The position numbers were made by a program, and so were the translations under genes. The notes beneath the pieces are model-generated. The model saw only the letters and a list, made by a program, of their open reading frames with translations. It made no database searches and was not told the origin of the DNA. A stretch of DNA of 64,000 nucleotides. Origin: Constrictibacter sp. MBR-5 (GTDB taxonomy: Bacteria > Pseudomonadota > Alphaproteobacteria > JAJUGE01). Within the stretch, counting starts at the first letter, position 1, and every line of letters starts with the position of its first letter. The stretch spans positions 124,001-188,000 of the forward strand of contig NZ_JBEPTK010000002.1 of the NCBI RefSeq assembly GCF_040549485.1. Reading direction: 5' to 3'. Shown here piece by piece: positions 28,353 to 38,044 of this stretch.

Positions 28353-28835
28353 GTGCGCCGCAGCAAGTTTGCCGAACCGCGCTACTTCGAGGACTTCGAA
28401 GTCGGCGAGGTCTTCTACAGTCCCTCCCGCACGCAGACGGATGCCCTGTTCGCCGCCTTCCAACTGGCCAGCGGCGACAATCATCCGATCCACTACGACG
28501 TCGAATACTGTCGGGCGCGGGGCTTTCCGAACCTGCTCGCACACGGCATGCAGGTGCTGATCCAGACCGCGCCGGGCGCCGGCGACTTCCCGCACATGGT
28601 GGGCGACGCGCTGGTCGCGGTCGTCGGTCTGTCTGCGCGCTTCCACAAGCCGGTCTTCTCGGGCGACACGACCTATCCGCAGCTCGAGGTGAAGGAGTTG
28701 CGTCCAGGCCGGACGACCGGCGTCGTCGTGCTGCGCTCGACCGTGCACAATCAGCGCGACGAGCTCTGCATGGAGGGCGAGATCGAAGCGCTGCTGCGCA
28801 AGCGCCATCCCGAGGCCGCAGTCAGGAGCGGCTAA
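28353..28835 (+). CDS. MaoC-like hot-dog dehydratase
   Basis: A 160-residue single hot-dog-fold protein that would hydrate enoyl-CoA-type substrates. It has the MaoC N-terminal pattern (RYFEDFEVGEVFYSPSRTQT). The active-site helix region SGDNHPIHYDVEYCRARGF contains the Asp-His pair, followed by LLAHGMQVLIQ. The start is GTG at 28353, with GAGGACGAG before it. The stop overlaps the stop of the convergent HD-GYP gene by four bases. The natural substrate is unknown. Confidence 0.88.
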   Translation: MRRSKFAEPRYFEDFEVGEVFYSPSRTQTDALFAAFQLASGDNHPIHYDVEYCRARGFPNLLAHGMQVLIQTAPGAGDFPHMVGDALVAVVGLSARFHKPVFSGDTTYPQLEVKELRPGRTTGVVVLRSTVHNQRDELCMEGEIEALLRKRHPEAAVRSG

Positions 28836-29575
28836 GGCAGGTCCGGTCTGGCACCGTCCGCTCGCGCGGGCTTGCGGTCGACGAGATCCGTGTAGATCGC
28901 CGCGAACGACTCGTGGTGGGCCAGAAAGCAGGAGCGCACGGCCGGATCGAAATGCCCGTCGGCCGCGGCCAGCCGCTCCCGGACATCCTCGTGAGCCATG
29001 CCTTCCTTATAGGGTCGTGGTGAGCGCAGGGCGTCGTAAACATCGCAGAGGGCGACGATCCGTGCGGCGAGGGGGATGTCCTCGCCGGCGAGGCCTCTCG
29101 GATAGCCCTGGCCGTCCCAGCGCTCGTGATGGCAGCGTGCGATATCGGCGGCCATGCGCAGACGGTCGGACTGCCGCAGGATCTGCCAGCCATACTCGGT
29201 GTGCAGTTCCATCTCGCGCCGCTCGGCGGGCGTGAGGCTGCCACGCTTGCGCAGGAGGGCGGAGTCGATGCTCATCTTGCCGACGTCGTGCAGGGCGGCG
29301 CTGTAGCCGATCTCGCGGCAGAAGGCGGCGGGCAGCGCCATCCTCGTCGAGAGGTCGGCGGCATAGCGGTCGACGCGAAGAATGTGGTTGCCGGTCTCTT
29401 CGTCATGCAACTCTGCCGCTTTGGCAAGGAGCGTCACCGAGATCATGAACGCGCGTTCCGTCTCGTCGCGAAGGCCGGCGATCGTGGTCTGGGCTTCCCG
29501 GAGGCTCGCGAGGTCGCGCCGGAGCGTCGCGTTCTCCAGCCGCAGCCGATACAACTCGGCGTCCTTGGTCGGCAT
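28832..29575 (-). CDS. HD-GYP domain protein, probable cyclic-di-GMP phosphodiesterase
   Basis: A 247-residue cytoplasmic protein with an N-terminal coiled coil (residues 8-40) and an HD-GYP domain. The metal site includes His96-Asp97 (YSAALHDVGKMSID) and HHERWDGQGYPRGL (149-162), where GYP is complete. Domains with an intact GYP usually hydrolyse cyclic-di-GMP. The usual receiver domain is absent and only the coiled coil remains, so how activity is controlled is unclear. I start at the ATG at 29575; an upstream open extension (to 29680) has no family pattern. Confidence 0.9.
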   Translation of the reverse strand: MPTKDAELYRLRLENATLRRDLASLREAQTTIAGLRDETERAFMISVTLLAKAAELHDEETGNHILRVDRYAADLSTRMALPAAFCREIGYSAALHDVGKMSIDSALLRKRGSLTPAERREMELHTEYGWQILRQSDRLRMAADIARCHHERWDGQGYPRGLAGEDIPLAARIVALCDVYDALRSPRPYKEGMAHEDVRERLAAADGHFDPAVRSCFLAHHESFAAIYTDLVDRKPARADGARPDLP

Positions 29576-29844
29576 GCAATTCACTCCGGCCGACGTTTCA
29601 GCGCCGCTGCGCCGTGTGCACGATCTCGATGCCCGAGTATGCCCCAGCGACCTCCCGGCGAGCGAGCCGCACCCAAGCATTCAGGCGATCCGAGCAAATC
29701 ATGACGGGCATACTCCCAGCGCCAGGTCCGCCGCCGCACGACCCGAGCAGCCTGCGAGCGGAACCTTGCAATACACACCCCCGGCCTTAAGAATCCCAGA
29801 ACGCCGCCGACGCCTCCCGTTCCGCCTCAGCCGCAGGACTGCAA

Positions 29845-31362
29845 ATGGCCTACAAGTCTCTGCGCGAGTTCATGCAACGGCTCGAACGCGAAGGCCGCCT
29901 CGTCAGGGTGTCGGCGCCGGTATCGACCCACCTGGAGATGACCGAGATCCAGACCCGGTTGCTCGCCGAAGGTGGGCCTGCCGTGCTTTTCGAGCGGCCC
30001 GTGGCGGAGGATGGATCCCCTCACCGGATGCCCGTCCTCGTCAACCTGTTCGGCACCGTCGAGCGGGTCGCATGGGGTATGAACCGCGAGCCGGCGCAAC
30101 TCCGGGAGGTCGGCGAGACGCTGGCCTTTCTAAGGCAACCGGAGCCGCCGGGCGGATGGCGCGAGGCGATCGGCATGCTGCCTCTCCTGAAGACCGTGAT
30201 GGCGATGAAGCCGCGCACGGTCGGAACAGCGCCATGCCAGGAGGTGGTGTGGACCGGCGATCAGATCGATCTGTCGCTCCTGCCGGTGCAAGGCTGTTGG
30301 CCCGGCGAACCCGCTCCCCTCATCACTTGGCCGCTGGTCGTGACGAAGGGACCCGGGAAGCGTCGCGAAGACGACTTCAATCTCGGTATCTACCGCATGC
30401 AGGTGACGGGGCGTGATACGACTCTCATGCGCTGGCTAAAGCATCGCGGCGGCGCCCAGCATCACGCACGCTGGAAGTCGGAGAAGCCAGAGCCCCTGCC
30501 GGCTGCGGTGGTTATCGGCGCCGATCCCGGAACGATACTCGCGGCTGTGACGCCCGTGCCCGATACCTTGTCGGAGTACCAGTTCGCGGGCTTGCTGCGC
30601 GGAGAGAAGGTTGAGCTGGTCGACTGCAAGACGGTGCCCCTGAAGGTACCGGCCCAGGCTGAGATCGTGATCGAGGGGCACGTCTCCCTCGATGAGTACG
30701 GCGATGAAGGGCCCTATGGGGACCACACGGGCTACTACAACGCAGTCGAGCCCTTTCCGGTGTTTCGGGTCAGCGCCATCACCATGCGACGCGATCCGAT
30801 CTATCTCTCGACCTTCACCGGCAGGCCGCCGGACGAGCCGTCCGTCCTCGGCGAAGCTCTCAACGAGGTCTTCATTCCGTTATTGCGCCAGCAGTTTCCG
30901 GAGATCGTGGACTTTTGGCTGCCGCCCGAAGGCTGTTCCTATCGGATCGCCGTCGTCTCGATGCGGAAGGCCTATCCCGGGCATGCGAAGCGCGTTATGT
31001 TGGGTGTATGGTCCTATTTGCGTCAGTTCATGTACACGAAATGGGTCATTGTAGTTGACGATGATGTCGACGCGCGGAATTGGAAGGACGTGATGTGGGC
31101 TGTCTCGACCCGCATGGATCCGGCCCGCGACATCACGGTGGTCGAGAACACGCCCATCGATTACCTGGATTTCGCAAGCCCGGTATCTGGGTTGGGCAGC
31201 AAGATCGGCCTCGACGCTACCGACAAGTGGCCACCGGAGACCAATCGTGAATGGGGACGCAAGCTACGGATGAGCGACGATATCGCCGAGCGCGTGACGT
31301 CCCGCTGGCGTGATTACGGCCTTCCCGGATCCGGCAGGGCGATATGGAAGAATGAGCGGTAA
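29845..31362 (+). CDS. UbiD family decarboxylase
   Basis: A 505-residue prenylated-flavin-dependent (de)carboxylase. The N-terminus ([19 protein letters not shown]) and the conserved core ([17 protein letters not shown], then [13 protein letters not shown]) match UbiD proteins. A typical UbiD is about 480-500 residues. Members decarboxylate 4-hydroxybenzoate-derived quinone precursors, or aromatic or phenylacrylic acids; which one this is cannot be told. A UbiX prenyltransferase, needed to make the cofactor, is not in the window. Codon choice looks less GC-biased than in neighbouring genes. The stop overlaps the next gene start by 11 bases. Confidence 0.93.
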   Translation: MAYKSLREFMQRLEREGRLVRVSAPVSTHLEMTEIQTRLLAEGGPAVLFERPVAEDGSPHRMPVLVNLFGTVERVAWGMNREPAQLREVGETLAFLRQPEPPGGWREAIGMLPLLKTVMAMKPRTVGTAPCQEVVWTGDQIDLSLLPVQGCWPGEPAPLITWPLVVTKGPGKRREDDFNLGIYRMQVTGRDTTLMRWLKHRGGAQHHARWKSEKPEPLPAAVVIGADPGTILAAVTPVPDTLSEYQFAGLLRGEKVELVDCKTVPLKVPAQAEIVIEGHVSLDEYGDEGPYGDHTGYYNAVEPFPVFRVSAITMRRDPIYLSTFTGRPPDEPSVLGEALNEVFIPLLRQQFPEIVDFWLPPEGCSYRIAVVSMRKAYPGHAKRVMLGVWSYLRQFMYTKWVIVVDDDVDARNWKDVMWAVSTRMDPARDITVVENTPIDYLDFASPVSGLGSKIGLDATDKWPPETNREWGRKLRMSDDIAERVTSRWRDYGLPGSGRAIWKNER

Positions 31363-32104
31363 CCGACGCGACTCGACCCTGGACGTCGGGCGCGAAGCAC
31401 TGTTCGCCGGAGGTTTCATCGGCGTCCTGTGGTTTGCCGCCTACCTCTACGAGTTGGGTTTTCTCGCTCGATTCGGCGTCCCACCCACACTTGCGGACGT
31501 GGGTTTTCCGAAGGCGCTGACCCTGGCGTTCCTTCTTGGTTCCGCTGGCGGGTTCCTCGGTTCGCTCTCCCTCATGCTGGCTGGGTTGATCGAGGGTGAC
31601 CTGCGGACACCTTTTCTGGCAGCGGCGGTCGGTGCGGCTCTGCTGCTGGTGGCCTATGGGCTTGGCCTAGATGGTTGGGCGCTACCGCTCACGCTGTCGG
31701 CGGAGCCGCAATTGATGCCGCTTTGGCTTCGCGCGGTGCTCGTCATGTGTGTAATCGTGGTGGCCGCCCGGATCGCGTCCCTATGGTTCTCGCTTATTGG
31801 GGAAGGTCAGCCCGTTCAAGTATGCCAAGCCTCGTTCCTGGCTCTCACTCTGATGTTCGTCCCGATCGCGTTGGGCTGGTTCGGGGCTGTGCGGAAGGCA
31901 GAGTCGCGAAACACATTCCTCTACCTCGTCGATGACGCGAATTATGTGCTTGTCCGGCTCTACGACGATCTGGCCATATTTGTCCGATACGACGCGTCCA
32001 AGCAGGCATTTCAGAAGGACTACAGAGTGCTGCCGCTGGGACCCGGCAAGGAGGCGTTCGTCAGCTTTCGCCCGACCCGCCCCGCATCGCATCTTGAGCG
32101 TTAG
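31352..32104 (+). CDS. Polytopic membrane protein of unknown function
   Basis: A 250-residue protein with about five hydrophobic helices (for example [20 protein letters not shown], then [20 protein letters not shown] and [20 protein letters not shown]). It has a hydrophilic C-terminal domain of about 60 residues rich in aromatic residues. I start at the ATG at 31352, which lies within the end of the ubiD gene, so the two are translationally coupled. No family is recognised. Its end overlaps the end of the convergent SDR gene by 44 bases. Confidence 0.78.
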   Translation: MSGNRRDSTLDVGREALFAGGFIGVLWFAAYLYELGFLARFGVPPTLADVGFPKALTLAFLLGSAGGFLGSLSLMLAGLIEGDLRTPFLAAAVGAALLLVAYGLGLDGWALPLTLSAEPQLMPLWLRAVLVMCVIVVAARIASLWFSLIGEGQPVQVCQASFLALTLMFVPIALGWFGAVRKAESRNTFLYLVDDANYVLVRLYDDLAIFVRYDASKQAFQKDYRVLPLGPGKEAFVSFRPTRPASHLER

Positions 32105-32693
32105 CGACGGCAGGCCGCTCGTTCCATGGCCGCACAACGCCGACGACGAGGCCGTCGATATCGTTCTCCACCGCGTGGACCACGCCTGCGGCGATCTCGG
32201 CGTTGGTATTCCACCGCGAACCCGTCTCTTCTATGCGAAACCCAAGGATGATCTCGCGATACTGAAGACCCTCCATTGCGCGAAACCGGCTGCCATTGCC
32301 ACTCCGATGCAATGCGGGATCCGCTGCCGCGCTACCGAGAATCCGGAAAAGACGGCATTTAGTCGCAGCGCCTTCACCAGCGCGCTCGTCCGCCATCCGC
32401 GCGATCGTGTCCAGGGCGCGCGGTGCACCGGGCCTAAGCCAGAGGATCGCGAGTGCCAGCGGGCCGACGCGATTGATTGCGTCGGCAAGGGATGCCGCAA
32501 GACCTTCATCGTCGGAGTAGTCGACGGCAATGGGATTTATGCGCGTCGGAGCGTCCCTTGCAAGGGCAGTCAAGCGCGCTGCATCGCGGGCAATTACGGA
32601 AACCACGTCGCCTTTCGCAGCGAGCCGTAGGACGACCTCTCTGAGCATTCCCGTGCCGCCGACGACGAGCGCGTGCGCAGATGTTGTCGACAT
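32061..32693 (-). CDS. Short-chain dehydrogenase/reductase-like protein
   Basis: A 210-residue protein whose first strand and loop (HALVVGGTGMLREVVLRLA) form a Rossmann nucleotide-binding motif, followed by VSVIARDAARLTALAR, as in short-chain dehydrogenases. There is no clear YxxxK catalytic pair; the matching region reads EGLQYREIILGFRI, so it may be a non-catalytic or atypical member. It overlaps the membrane protein tail-to-tail by 44 bases and is divergent from pmbA. Confidence 0.8.
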   Translation of the reverse strand: MSTTSAHALVVGGTGMLREVVLRLAAKGDVVSVIARDAARLTALARDAPTRINPIAVDYSDDEGLAASLADAINRVGPLALAILWLRPGAPRALDTIARMADERAGEGAATKCRLFRILGSAAADPALHRSGNGSRFRAMEGLQYREIILGFRIEETGSRWNTNAEIAAGVVHAVENDIDGLVVGVVRPWNERPAVANAQDAMRGGSGES

Positions 32694-32823
32694 CGTGCCT
32701 CGTCCTTGACCGTGTCAGTGCAATTCTGCGACGGATCCCCGTGCGCCCCGGGATCTTGACCGCCGCAGCCCACGGGCAATGTGTTACGCATGAAGCCCAT
32801 GCCGCAACGGAAGCATAGCTGAC

Positions 32824-34170
32824 ATGACTGCCCCTGACGCCGATCTGCTGAACTTCCTCGCCGATGTCTTGGCGAAGGCAAAATCCGTTGGCGCGGATGC
32901 GGCGGATGTGCTGATGGCGGAGGGCCACTCCATCTCTGTCGCGCAGCGCCTCGGGCGCCCGGAGCGGCTGGAGAGAAGCGAGGGGTACGACCTTGGTCTT
33001 CGCGTCTTCATAGGCCGTAGGCAGGCGATCGTTTCTGGCAACGACCGCCGGCCTGAAGCAGTGTCCGAACTCGTTGAACGCGCCGTTGCAATGGCTCGCG
33101 TAGCGCCGGAGGACGCCTTCTGCGGGATCGCTGATCCAGATCAGATCACGCATCAGGTGCCTGACTTGGACATCTGCGATTGGACCGAGCCGGAGACGGC
33201 AACCCTCGTCGACAGGGCGCGCGCCGCCGAGGAGGCGGCCTTGGCCGTCTCGGGCGTGACGAACTCGGAGGGTGCTGAGGCCGGATGGGGCCTGACGCGA
33301 ATCGCTTTGGCCGCAACGAACGGCTTCGCCGGTGCTTACGCGCGATCGAGCCACTCCGTCAGCGTGAGCGCTCTGGCGGGTTCCGGGACCGGCATGGAGC
33401 GCGACTATGACTACAGCAGCACCGTTCACGGAGCGGACCTAGACGATCCCGCAGCCGTCGGTCGCCGTGCCGGAGAACGGGCGGTCCGGCGGCTGAACCC
33501 GCGCAAGGCCGCCACCGCTAAAGTGCCCGTCATCATCGACCAGCGGCTGGCGGGGGGGCTATTGCGCAGTTTCGCCGGGGCGATCAACGGAAGCTCGATC
33601 GCTCGAGGCACCAGCTTCCTGAAGGACCGCATGGGGGATCGGATTTTTCCGCAAGGTATCAATATTGTGGACGATGCACTGCAGCCGCGCGGGCTAGCAT
33701 CGAAGCCTTTTGACGCCGAAGGCCTCGCAAGCGGCCGGACCCTGCTGGTCCAGGACGGGGTCCTCAAGAGTTGGGTACTCGATCTCTATGCGGCTCGCAA
33801 ACTCGGACTCTCGAGCACAGGCCATGCGTCCCGCGGAACCGGCGGCCCGCCGTCTCCGTCGACGACGAATCTCTACCTCGAGCCTGGTAGGCAATCTCCA
33901 GCCGAGTTGATCCGCGAAATAGGCCAAGGGCTTCTCGTGACGGAGATGATCGGTACAGGGGTGAACCTTCTGACGGGCGACTACAGCCGCGGTGCCGCAG
34001 GCTTCTGGATCGAGCGCGGTGAAATTGCGTATCCGGTGAGCGAGATTACCGTCGCTGGGAACCTAAAGGACATGTTCCTCGCGCTGACCGCCGCCGACGA
34101 CCTCGTGTTCCGAGCGGCGGTTAACGCGCCGACCTTGATGATCGAGGGCATGACTGTCGCTGGGCGCTGA
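32824..34170 (+). CDS. pmbA: TldD/PmbA family metalloprotease subunit
   Basis: A 448-residue member of the TldD/PmbA family. In Escherichia coli PmbA (TldE) and TldD form a heteromeric protease that processes microcin B17 and the CcdA antitoxin. The N-terminal ADAADVLMAEGHSISVAQRLGR and the C-terminal SRGAAGFWIERGEIAYPVSE, followed by VAGNLKDMF, are diagnostic. PmbA lacks the HExxxH of TldD, and I see none here. No tldD is in the window. The neighbour on the left is divergent. Confidence 0.92.
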   Translation: MTAPDADLLNFLADVLAKAKSVGADAADVLMAEGHSISVAQRLGRPERLERSEGYDLGLRVFIGRRQAIVSGNDRRPEAVSELVERAVAMARVAPEDAFCGIADPDQITHQVPDLDICDWTEPETATLVDRARAAEEAALAVSGVTNSEGAEAGWGLTRIALAATNGFAGAYARSSHSVSVSALAGSGTGMERDYDYSSTVHGADLDDPAAVGRRAGERAVRRLNPRKAATAKVPVIIDQRLAGGLLRSFAGAINGSSIARGTSFLKDRMGDRIFPQGINIVDDALQPRGLASKPFDAEGLASGRTLLVQDGVLKSWVLDLYAARKLGLSSTGHASRGTGGPPSPSTTNLYLEPGRQSPAELIREIGQGLLVTEMIGTGVNLLTGDYSRGAAGFWIERGEIAYPVSEITVAGNLKDMFLALTAADDLVFRAAVNAPTLMIEGMTVAGR

Positions 34171-34355
34171 GTAGAGCCTCGCAGGCTGAAATTACAAAGC
34201 CTACCTCTTCGCAGATTGCGATTATGTTTCGGGTGCATGACGTTTCCGTTTGTAGGGATAATATATTTTGTTAGGTCGGCTGTCCGGGAAGTGAAGATGT
34301 CACATTAGTCCTGTAGACCGGCATCATTGTTTGGCATCCACAGGGGTGGGTGGTG

Positions 34356-35144
34356 ATGCGGAAGCTTCGGTACAGGACAATCTGGATATCCGACGTTCAT
34401 CTAGGGACGCGCGGATGCCAAGCAGCAATGCTTCTCGATTTCTTGCGCCGCACGGAATGCGAGAACCTCTATTTGGTCGGCGACATCGTCGATGGCTGGC
34501 GGCTTCAGCGCCGTGGCTACTGGGACGCTTTGCACCATGAGGTGATCCAGGCGCTTCTCGGCAAGGCGCTGTCTGGGACCCGGGTCGTCTATATTCCCGG
34601 AAACCATGACGAGTTGATGCGCGGCTACTTGGACACGGAACTCGGTGGCATCAGCATCGTCGGCGAGGCGATCCACGAGACTGCGGATGGTCGTCGCCTT
34701 CTGGTTGTGCATGGCGACGAGTTCGATGCGGTTGTCTGCTATGCTCGCTGGCTGGCTGTTCTCGGCGACCATGCCTACACGCTCACCCTAATGCTCAACA
34801 CTTGGTTCAATCGGGGCAGACGTCTATTCGGCAAGCCCTATTGGTCGCTGTCGGCCTACCTGAAGCGGCAGGTAAAGAATGCGGTCCAGGTCGTCAGCAG
34901 GTTCGAGACGGAGGTCGCTGCCGCTGCCCGGCGGCGCGGCGTCGATGGCGTGATCTGCGGCCACATCCACACGGCCGCGATCCGCGACTTCGATGGGCTT
35001 CTCTACTGCAACGATGGTGACTGGGTAGAGAGCTGCACTGCGCTCGTAGAAGACGATCGCGGTCATCTGCACATCCTTCATTGGGCGGAGATGGCGCAGG
35101 TCGTCGATCGCACGGTGCCCGAACTGGTGGCGCAGGCAGCATGA
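34356..35144 (+). CDS. LpxH-like UDP-2,3-diacylglucosamine pyrophosphatase / metallophosphoesterase
   Basis: A 262-residue calcineurin-like phosphoesterase. The metal-binding motifs are in order: ISDVHLGTRG (about residue 10), LVGDIVDGW (44), YIPGNHDEL (86), VVHGDEFDAV (125) and ICGHIHTAAI (205). It is of the LpxH-like COG2908 group. Members in alphaproteobacteria sit in lipid A or glycolipid contexts, and the true LpxH step is often done by LpxI in this class, so the substrate is uncertain. I choose the ATG at 34356 because AGGGGTGGG lies six bases upstream. It overlaps the glycosyltransferase gene by four bases (ATGA). Confidence 0.82.
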   Translation: MRKLRYRTIWISDVHLGTRGCQAAMLLDFLRRTECENLYLVGDIVDGWRLQRRGYWDALHHEVIQALLGKALSGTRVVYIPGNHDELMRGYLDTELGGISIVGEAIHETADGRRLLVVHGDEFDAVVCYARWLAVLGDHAYTLTLMLNTWFNRGRRLFGKPYWSLSAYLKRQVKNAVQVVSRFETEVAAAARRRGVDGVICGHIHTAAIRDFDGLLYCNDGDWVESCTALVEDDRGHLHILHWAEMAQVVDRTVPELVAQAA

Positions 35145-36172
35145 AGATACTCCTCGTGACAGACGCCTGGGCGCCGCAGGTCAATGGTGTCGTCAGAACT
35201 TACGCGACGGTCATTCCGTTAATCGAGGCCGAGGGGCATACGGTTAGGGTGATCAGCCCCGAATCCTATCGCAGCGTCGCTTGTCCTACCTATGGGGAGA
35301 TCCGGCTGGCTTTCCCGCCGGGCGGGCGGTTCGTCTGCGACATCGAGAGCTTCGCGCCAAACGCTATCCATATCGCGACCGAGGGACCGCTCGGCTGGCG
35401 CGCGCGTCGTTATTGCCTTGCGCGCGGCGTGCCGTTCACAACAGCGTTCCACACCCGCTTCCCGGAGTATGTTCATGCGCGCACCGGCATGCCGGTCGCA
35501 CTGGGCTACCGGCTCCTGCGCCGTTTCCACGCCCCCGCCCGTGCGACGCTCGTCGCCACCGCCGGGCTCAAGGCGGATCTCGCAGATCGTGGCTTCGAGC
35601 ATCTGGCGCTCTGGTCGCGTGGCGTCGATACCACGCTGTTCCGGCCTGATCCTGACGCCTGCCTAGAGGGGGCTGGCCCGATCTCTTTGTATGTCGGCCG
35701 CGTGGCCGTCGAAAAGAACGTCGAGGCGTTCCTGTCGCTCGACATCGCGGGCACCAAATACGTCGTCGGCGACGGCCCTCAACTGGCTGAACTGCGGAGC
35801 CGCTATCCGTCCGTGCGCTTCGTCGGCCCCAAGCATGGCGAGGAACTAGCCCGGTATTTTGCCGCCGCCGATGTATTCGTGTTTCCGAGCCGGACTGACA
35901 CATTCGGGCTCGTGCTGCTCGAAGCGCTCGCGTCCGGTGTGCCGGTGGCCGCCTATCCGACGCGAGGGCCACTCGATGTCGTGGGCTCGTCTCCCGTTGG
36001 CGTGCTCTCGGAGAATCTCGGCGCGGCGGTGCGGGCGGCTCTCATGCTGGATCCGGCGGCCTGCCGACGACATGCTCTCGGCTTCACGTGGCAGGCATGT
36101 GCGCGCGCGTTGCTCGACCACGTTGCGCCGCTCGACCGACCGTTCGAGGTGATGGTGCCGCGCGCCGCCTGA
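35141..36172 (+). CDS. GT4-like glycosyltransferase
   Basis: A 343-residue GT-B fold glycosyltransferase of the GT4 group. The N-terminal domain has KILLVTDAWAPQVNGVVRTY, the pattern of SqdX/MgtA-like enzymes that transfer a sugar to diacylglycerol or a phosphoinositol lipid. The C-terminal donor-binding part has YVGRVAVEKNVEAFL and FPSRTDTFGLVLLEALASG. The start ATG overlaps the phosphoesterase stop (ATGA), so the two are coupled. A role in glycolipid synthesis is inferred, not proven. Confidence 0.9.
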   Translation: MKILLVTDAWAPQVNGVVRTYATVIPLIEAEGHTVRVISPESYRSVACPTYGEIRLAFPPGGRFVCDIESFAPNAIHIATEGPLGWRARRYCLARGVPFTTAFHTRFPEYVHARTGMPVALGYRLLRRFHAPARATLVATAGLKADLADRGFEHLALWSRGVDTTLFRPDPDACLEGAGPISLYVGRVAVEKNVEAFLSLDIAGTKYVVGDGPQLAELRSRYPSVRFVGPKHGEELARYFAAADVFVFPSRTDTFGLVLLEALASGVPVAAYPTRGPLDVVGSSPVGVLSENLGAAVRAALMLDPAACRRHALGFTWQACARALLDHVAPLDRPFEVMVPRAA

Positions 36173-36226
36173 TGTCCTGATCGACCGTCGCGGCCGAGCG
36201 CCGCGGCGGCGCGACCATCGGGTACG

Positions 36227-38044
36227 ATGTCGACCTGTGATATGACTGCCGCGATGTCGGCAACCTACGCAGCACCCGTCGCGGAGCGGAGCGCGGTCCT
36301 CGTGCGGCGGCTTCTGCGCGACCATGTTCGCCGCCATGGACGCCGCATAGCAATCGCCATGGCGGCAATGACCGTCGGGGGAGTGGCAACAGCCGGTCTG
36401 GCTTGGCTGATGCAGCCGGCGCTCGACCGGGTCTTCATCCAGCGTGATGTCGAGATGCTGGTCATCGTGCCGGTCGCCGTGGTGCTGCTGACCTGCTTCA
36501 AGGGCGGCGCCGCCTACCTTCAGGAAGTGCTTGTCGCCCTCGTCGGACAGCAGGTGGTCGCCGACCTTCAGAAGACGATGTACGCGCACCTCTTGCAGGC
36601 CGACCTCGCCTTCTATGCGGCCAACAGTACAGGCGCGCTGGTTTCGCGCTTCACCACCGACCTGCAGCTGTTGCGCGAGGCGCTCGCCCGGGGACTGGTC
36701 GGTGTGGCGCGAGACGCGGTGACGCTCGGCTGCCTCGTCGGCGTAATGTTCTGGCAGGATTGGCGGCTGGCCACTGTGGCGTTCTTCGTCTTTCCCGCCG
36801 CGGTCGTGCCGATCGTGAGGGTCGGTCGGCGCCTGCGTACGGCTTCTGCCCAAGCCCAGGAGCGGGCGGGCAGTCTGGCCGGCCTGATCGAGCAGGCCTT
36901 CCAAGGCGCCCGGCACGTAAAGGCTTACGGTCGGGAGGATCACGAGGCCGCGCGCGCCGGTCTGCGCGTCGATACCTTCACCGATGCACTGGCGAAGACA
37001 GCCCGGCTGCGCACGGCGACGCGTCCTGTCATGGAGGCGCTGACGGGCATTGCCGTCGCTTCGGTCGTCGTCTACGGCGGCGGCCGGGTGCTCGCCGGCA
37101 CGACGACGCCGGGGACCTTCTTCTCCTTCGTCGCGGCCCTCATGATGGCGTATCAGCCGCTCAAGGGTCTCGCCAGCCTCAATGCCGTCCTTCAGGAGGG
37201 GCTCGCTGCGGCGCAGCGGGTCTTCGATCTGATCGACCTGCAGCCGCAGATCCAAGACCGCCACGATGCAAGCGATCTTCGCCTCGCCGGCGGCGAAGTC
37301 CGGTTCGAGAACGTCTGGTTCGGCTATGAGACGCAGCCGGCAGCGCTCCGCGGGGCCAACTTTGTCGCAGCCGGCGGGCGAACCACGGCCCTGGTCGGGC
37401 CGTCCGGTGCGGGCAAATCGACCATTCTCAATCTCGTTCCGCGTTTCTTCGACGTCGACGAGGGCAGGGTCACGATCGACGGTCAGGACGTCCGGGACGT
37501 CACACTGACCTCGCTTCGCGAAGCGATCGCTATCGTTACGCAAGAGCCGGCCCTCTTCGACGACACCGTCCGCGCCAACATCGCCTATGGTCGCGCCCAC
37601 GCAACCGACGCCGACATCACAGCCGCCGCGGTCGCGGCCGGCGCCGACGACTTCATTCGGGCGATGCCGCTCGGCTATGAGACGATGGTCGGCGAACAGG
37701 GGCAGCGGCTGTCGGGCGGGCAGCGGCAGCGGATCGCGATCGCGCGTGCCATGCTGAAGGATGCGCCGATCCTGCTGCTCGACGAGGCCACGTCGGCGCT
37801 GGACAGCGAGTCTGAGGCTCAGGTGCAGGCCGCGTTGAGGCGCCTGATGGCTGGGCGGACCTGCATCGTGATCGCGCACCGGTTGTCGACCATCGCCGAT
37901 GCCGACCTGATCCACGTCGTCGAGGATGGCCAGATCGTCGAATCCGGCAGTCACGGCGCCCTCGTGGCGAGCCAGGGCCTCTATGCCCGACTGCATGGTC
38001 TGCAGTTCCGCACTCCGGCCGCCCGATGCGAGGGCACGGCATGA
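36227..38044 (+). CDS. msbA: MsbA-type lipid A export ABC transporter
   Basis: A 605-residue half-transporter with six membrane helices and a fused ATPase. The nucleotide-binding domain has Walker A (GPSGAGKST), Q-loop (VTQEPALFDD), signature LSGGQRQR and Walker B (ILLLDEATSALD). Adjacent waaA and lpxK support the lipid A role: flipping lipid A-core to the periplasmic face. I keep the ATG at 36227, though ATGs at 36242 and 36254 are also possible, since no ribosome-binding site decides among them. The stop overlaps the waaA start by four bases. Confidence 0.92.
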   Translation: MSTCDMTAAMSATYAAPVAERSAVLVRRLLRDHVRRHGRRIAIAMAAMTVGGVATAGLAWLMQPALDRVFIQRDVEMLVIVPVAVVLLTCFKGGAAYLQEVLVALVGQQVVADLQKTMYAHLLQADLAFYAANSTGALVSRFTTDLQLLREALARGLVGVARDAVTLGCLVGVMFWQDWRLATVAFFVFPAAVVPIVRVGRRLRTASAQAQERAGSLAGLIEQAFQGARHVKAYGREDHEAARAGLRVDTFTDALAKTARLRTATRPVMEALTGIAVASVVVYGGGRVLAGTTTPGTFFSFVAALMMAYQPLKGLASLNAVLQEGLAAAQRVFDLIDLQPQIQDRHDASDLRLAGGEVRFENVWFGYETQPAALRGANFVAAGGRTTALVGPSGAGKSTILNLVPRFFDVDEGRVTIDGQDVRDVTLTSLREAIAIVTQEPALFDDTVRANIAYGRAHATDADITAAAVAAGADDFIRAMPLGYETMVGEQGQRLSGGQRQRIAIARAMLKDAPILLLDEATSALDSESEAQVQAALRRLMAGRTCIVIAHRLSTIADADLIHVVEDGQIVESGSHGALVASQGLYARLHGLQFRTPAARCEGTA

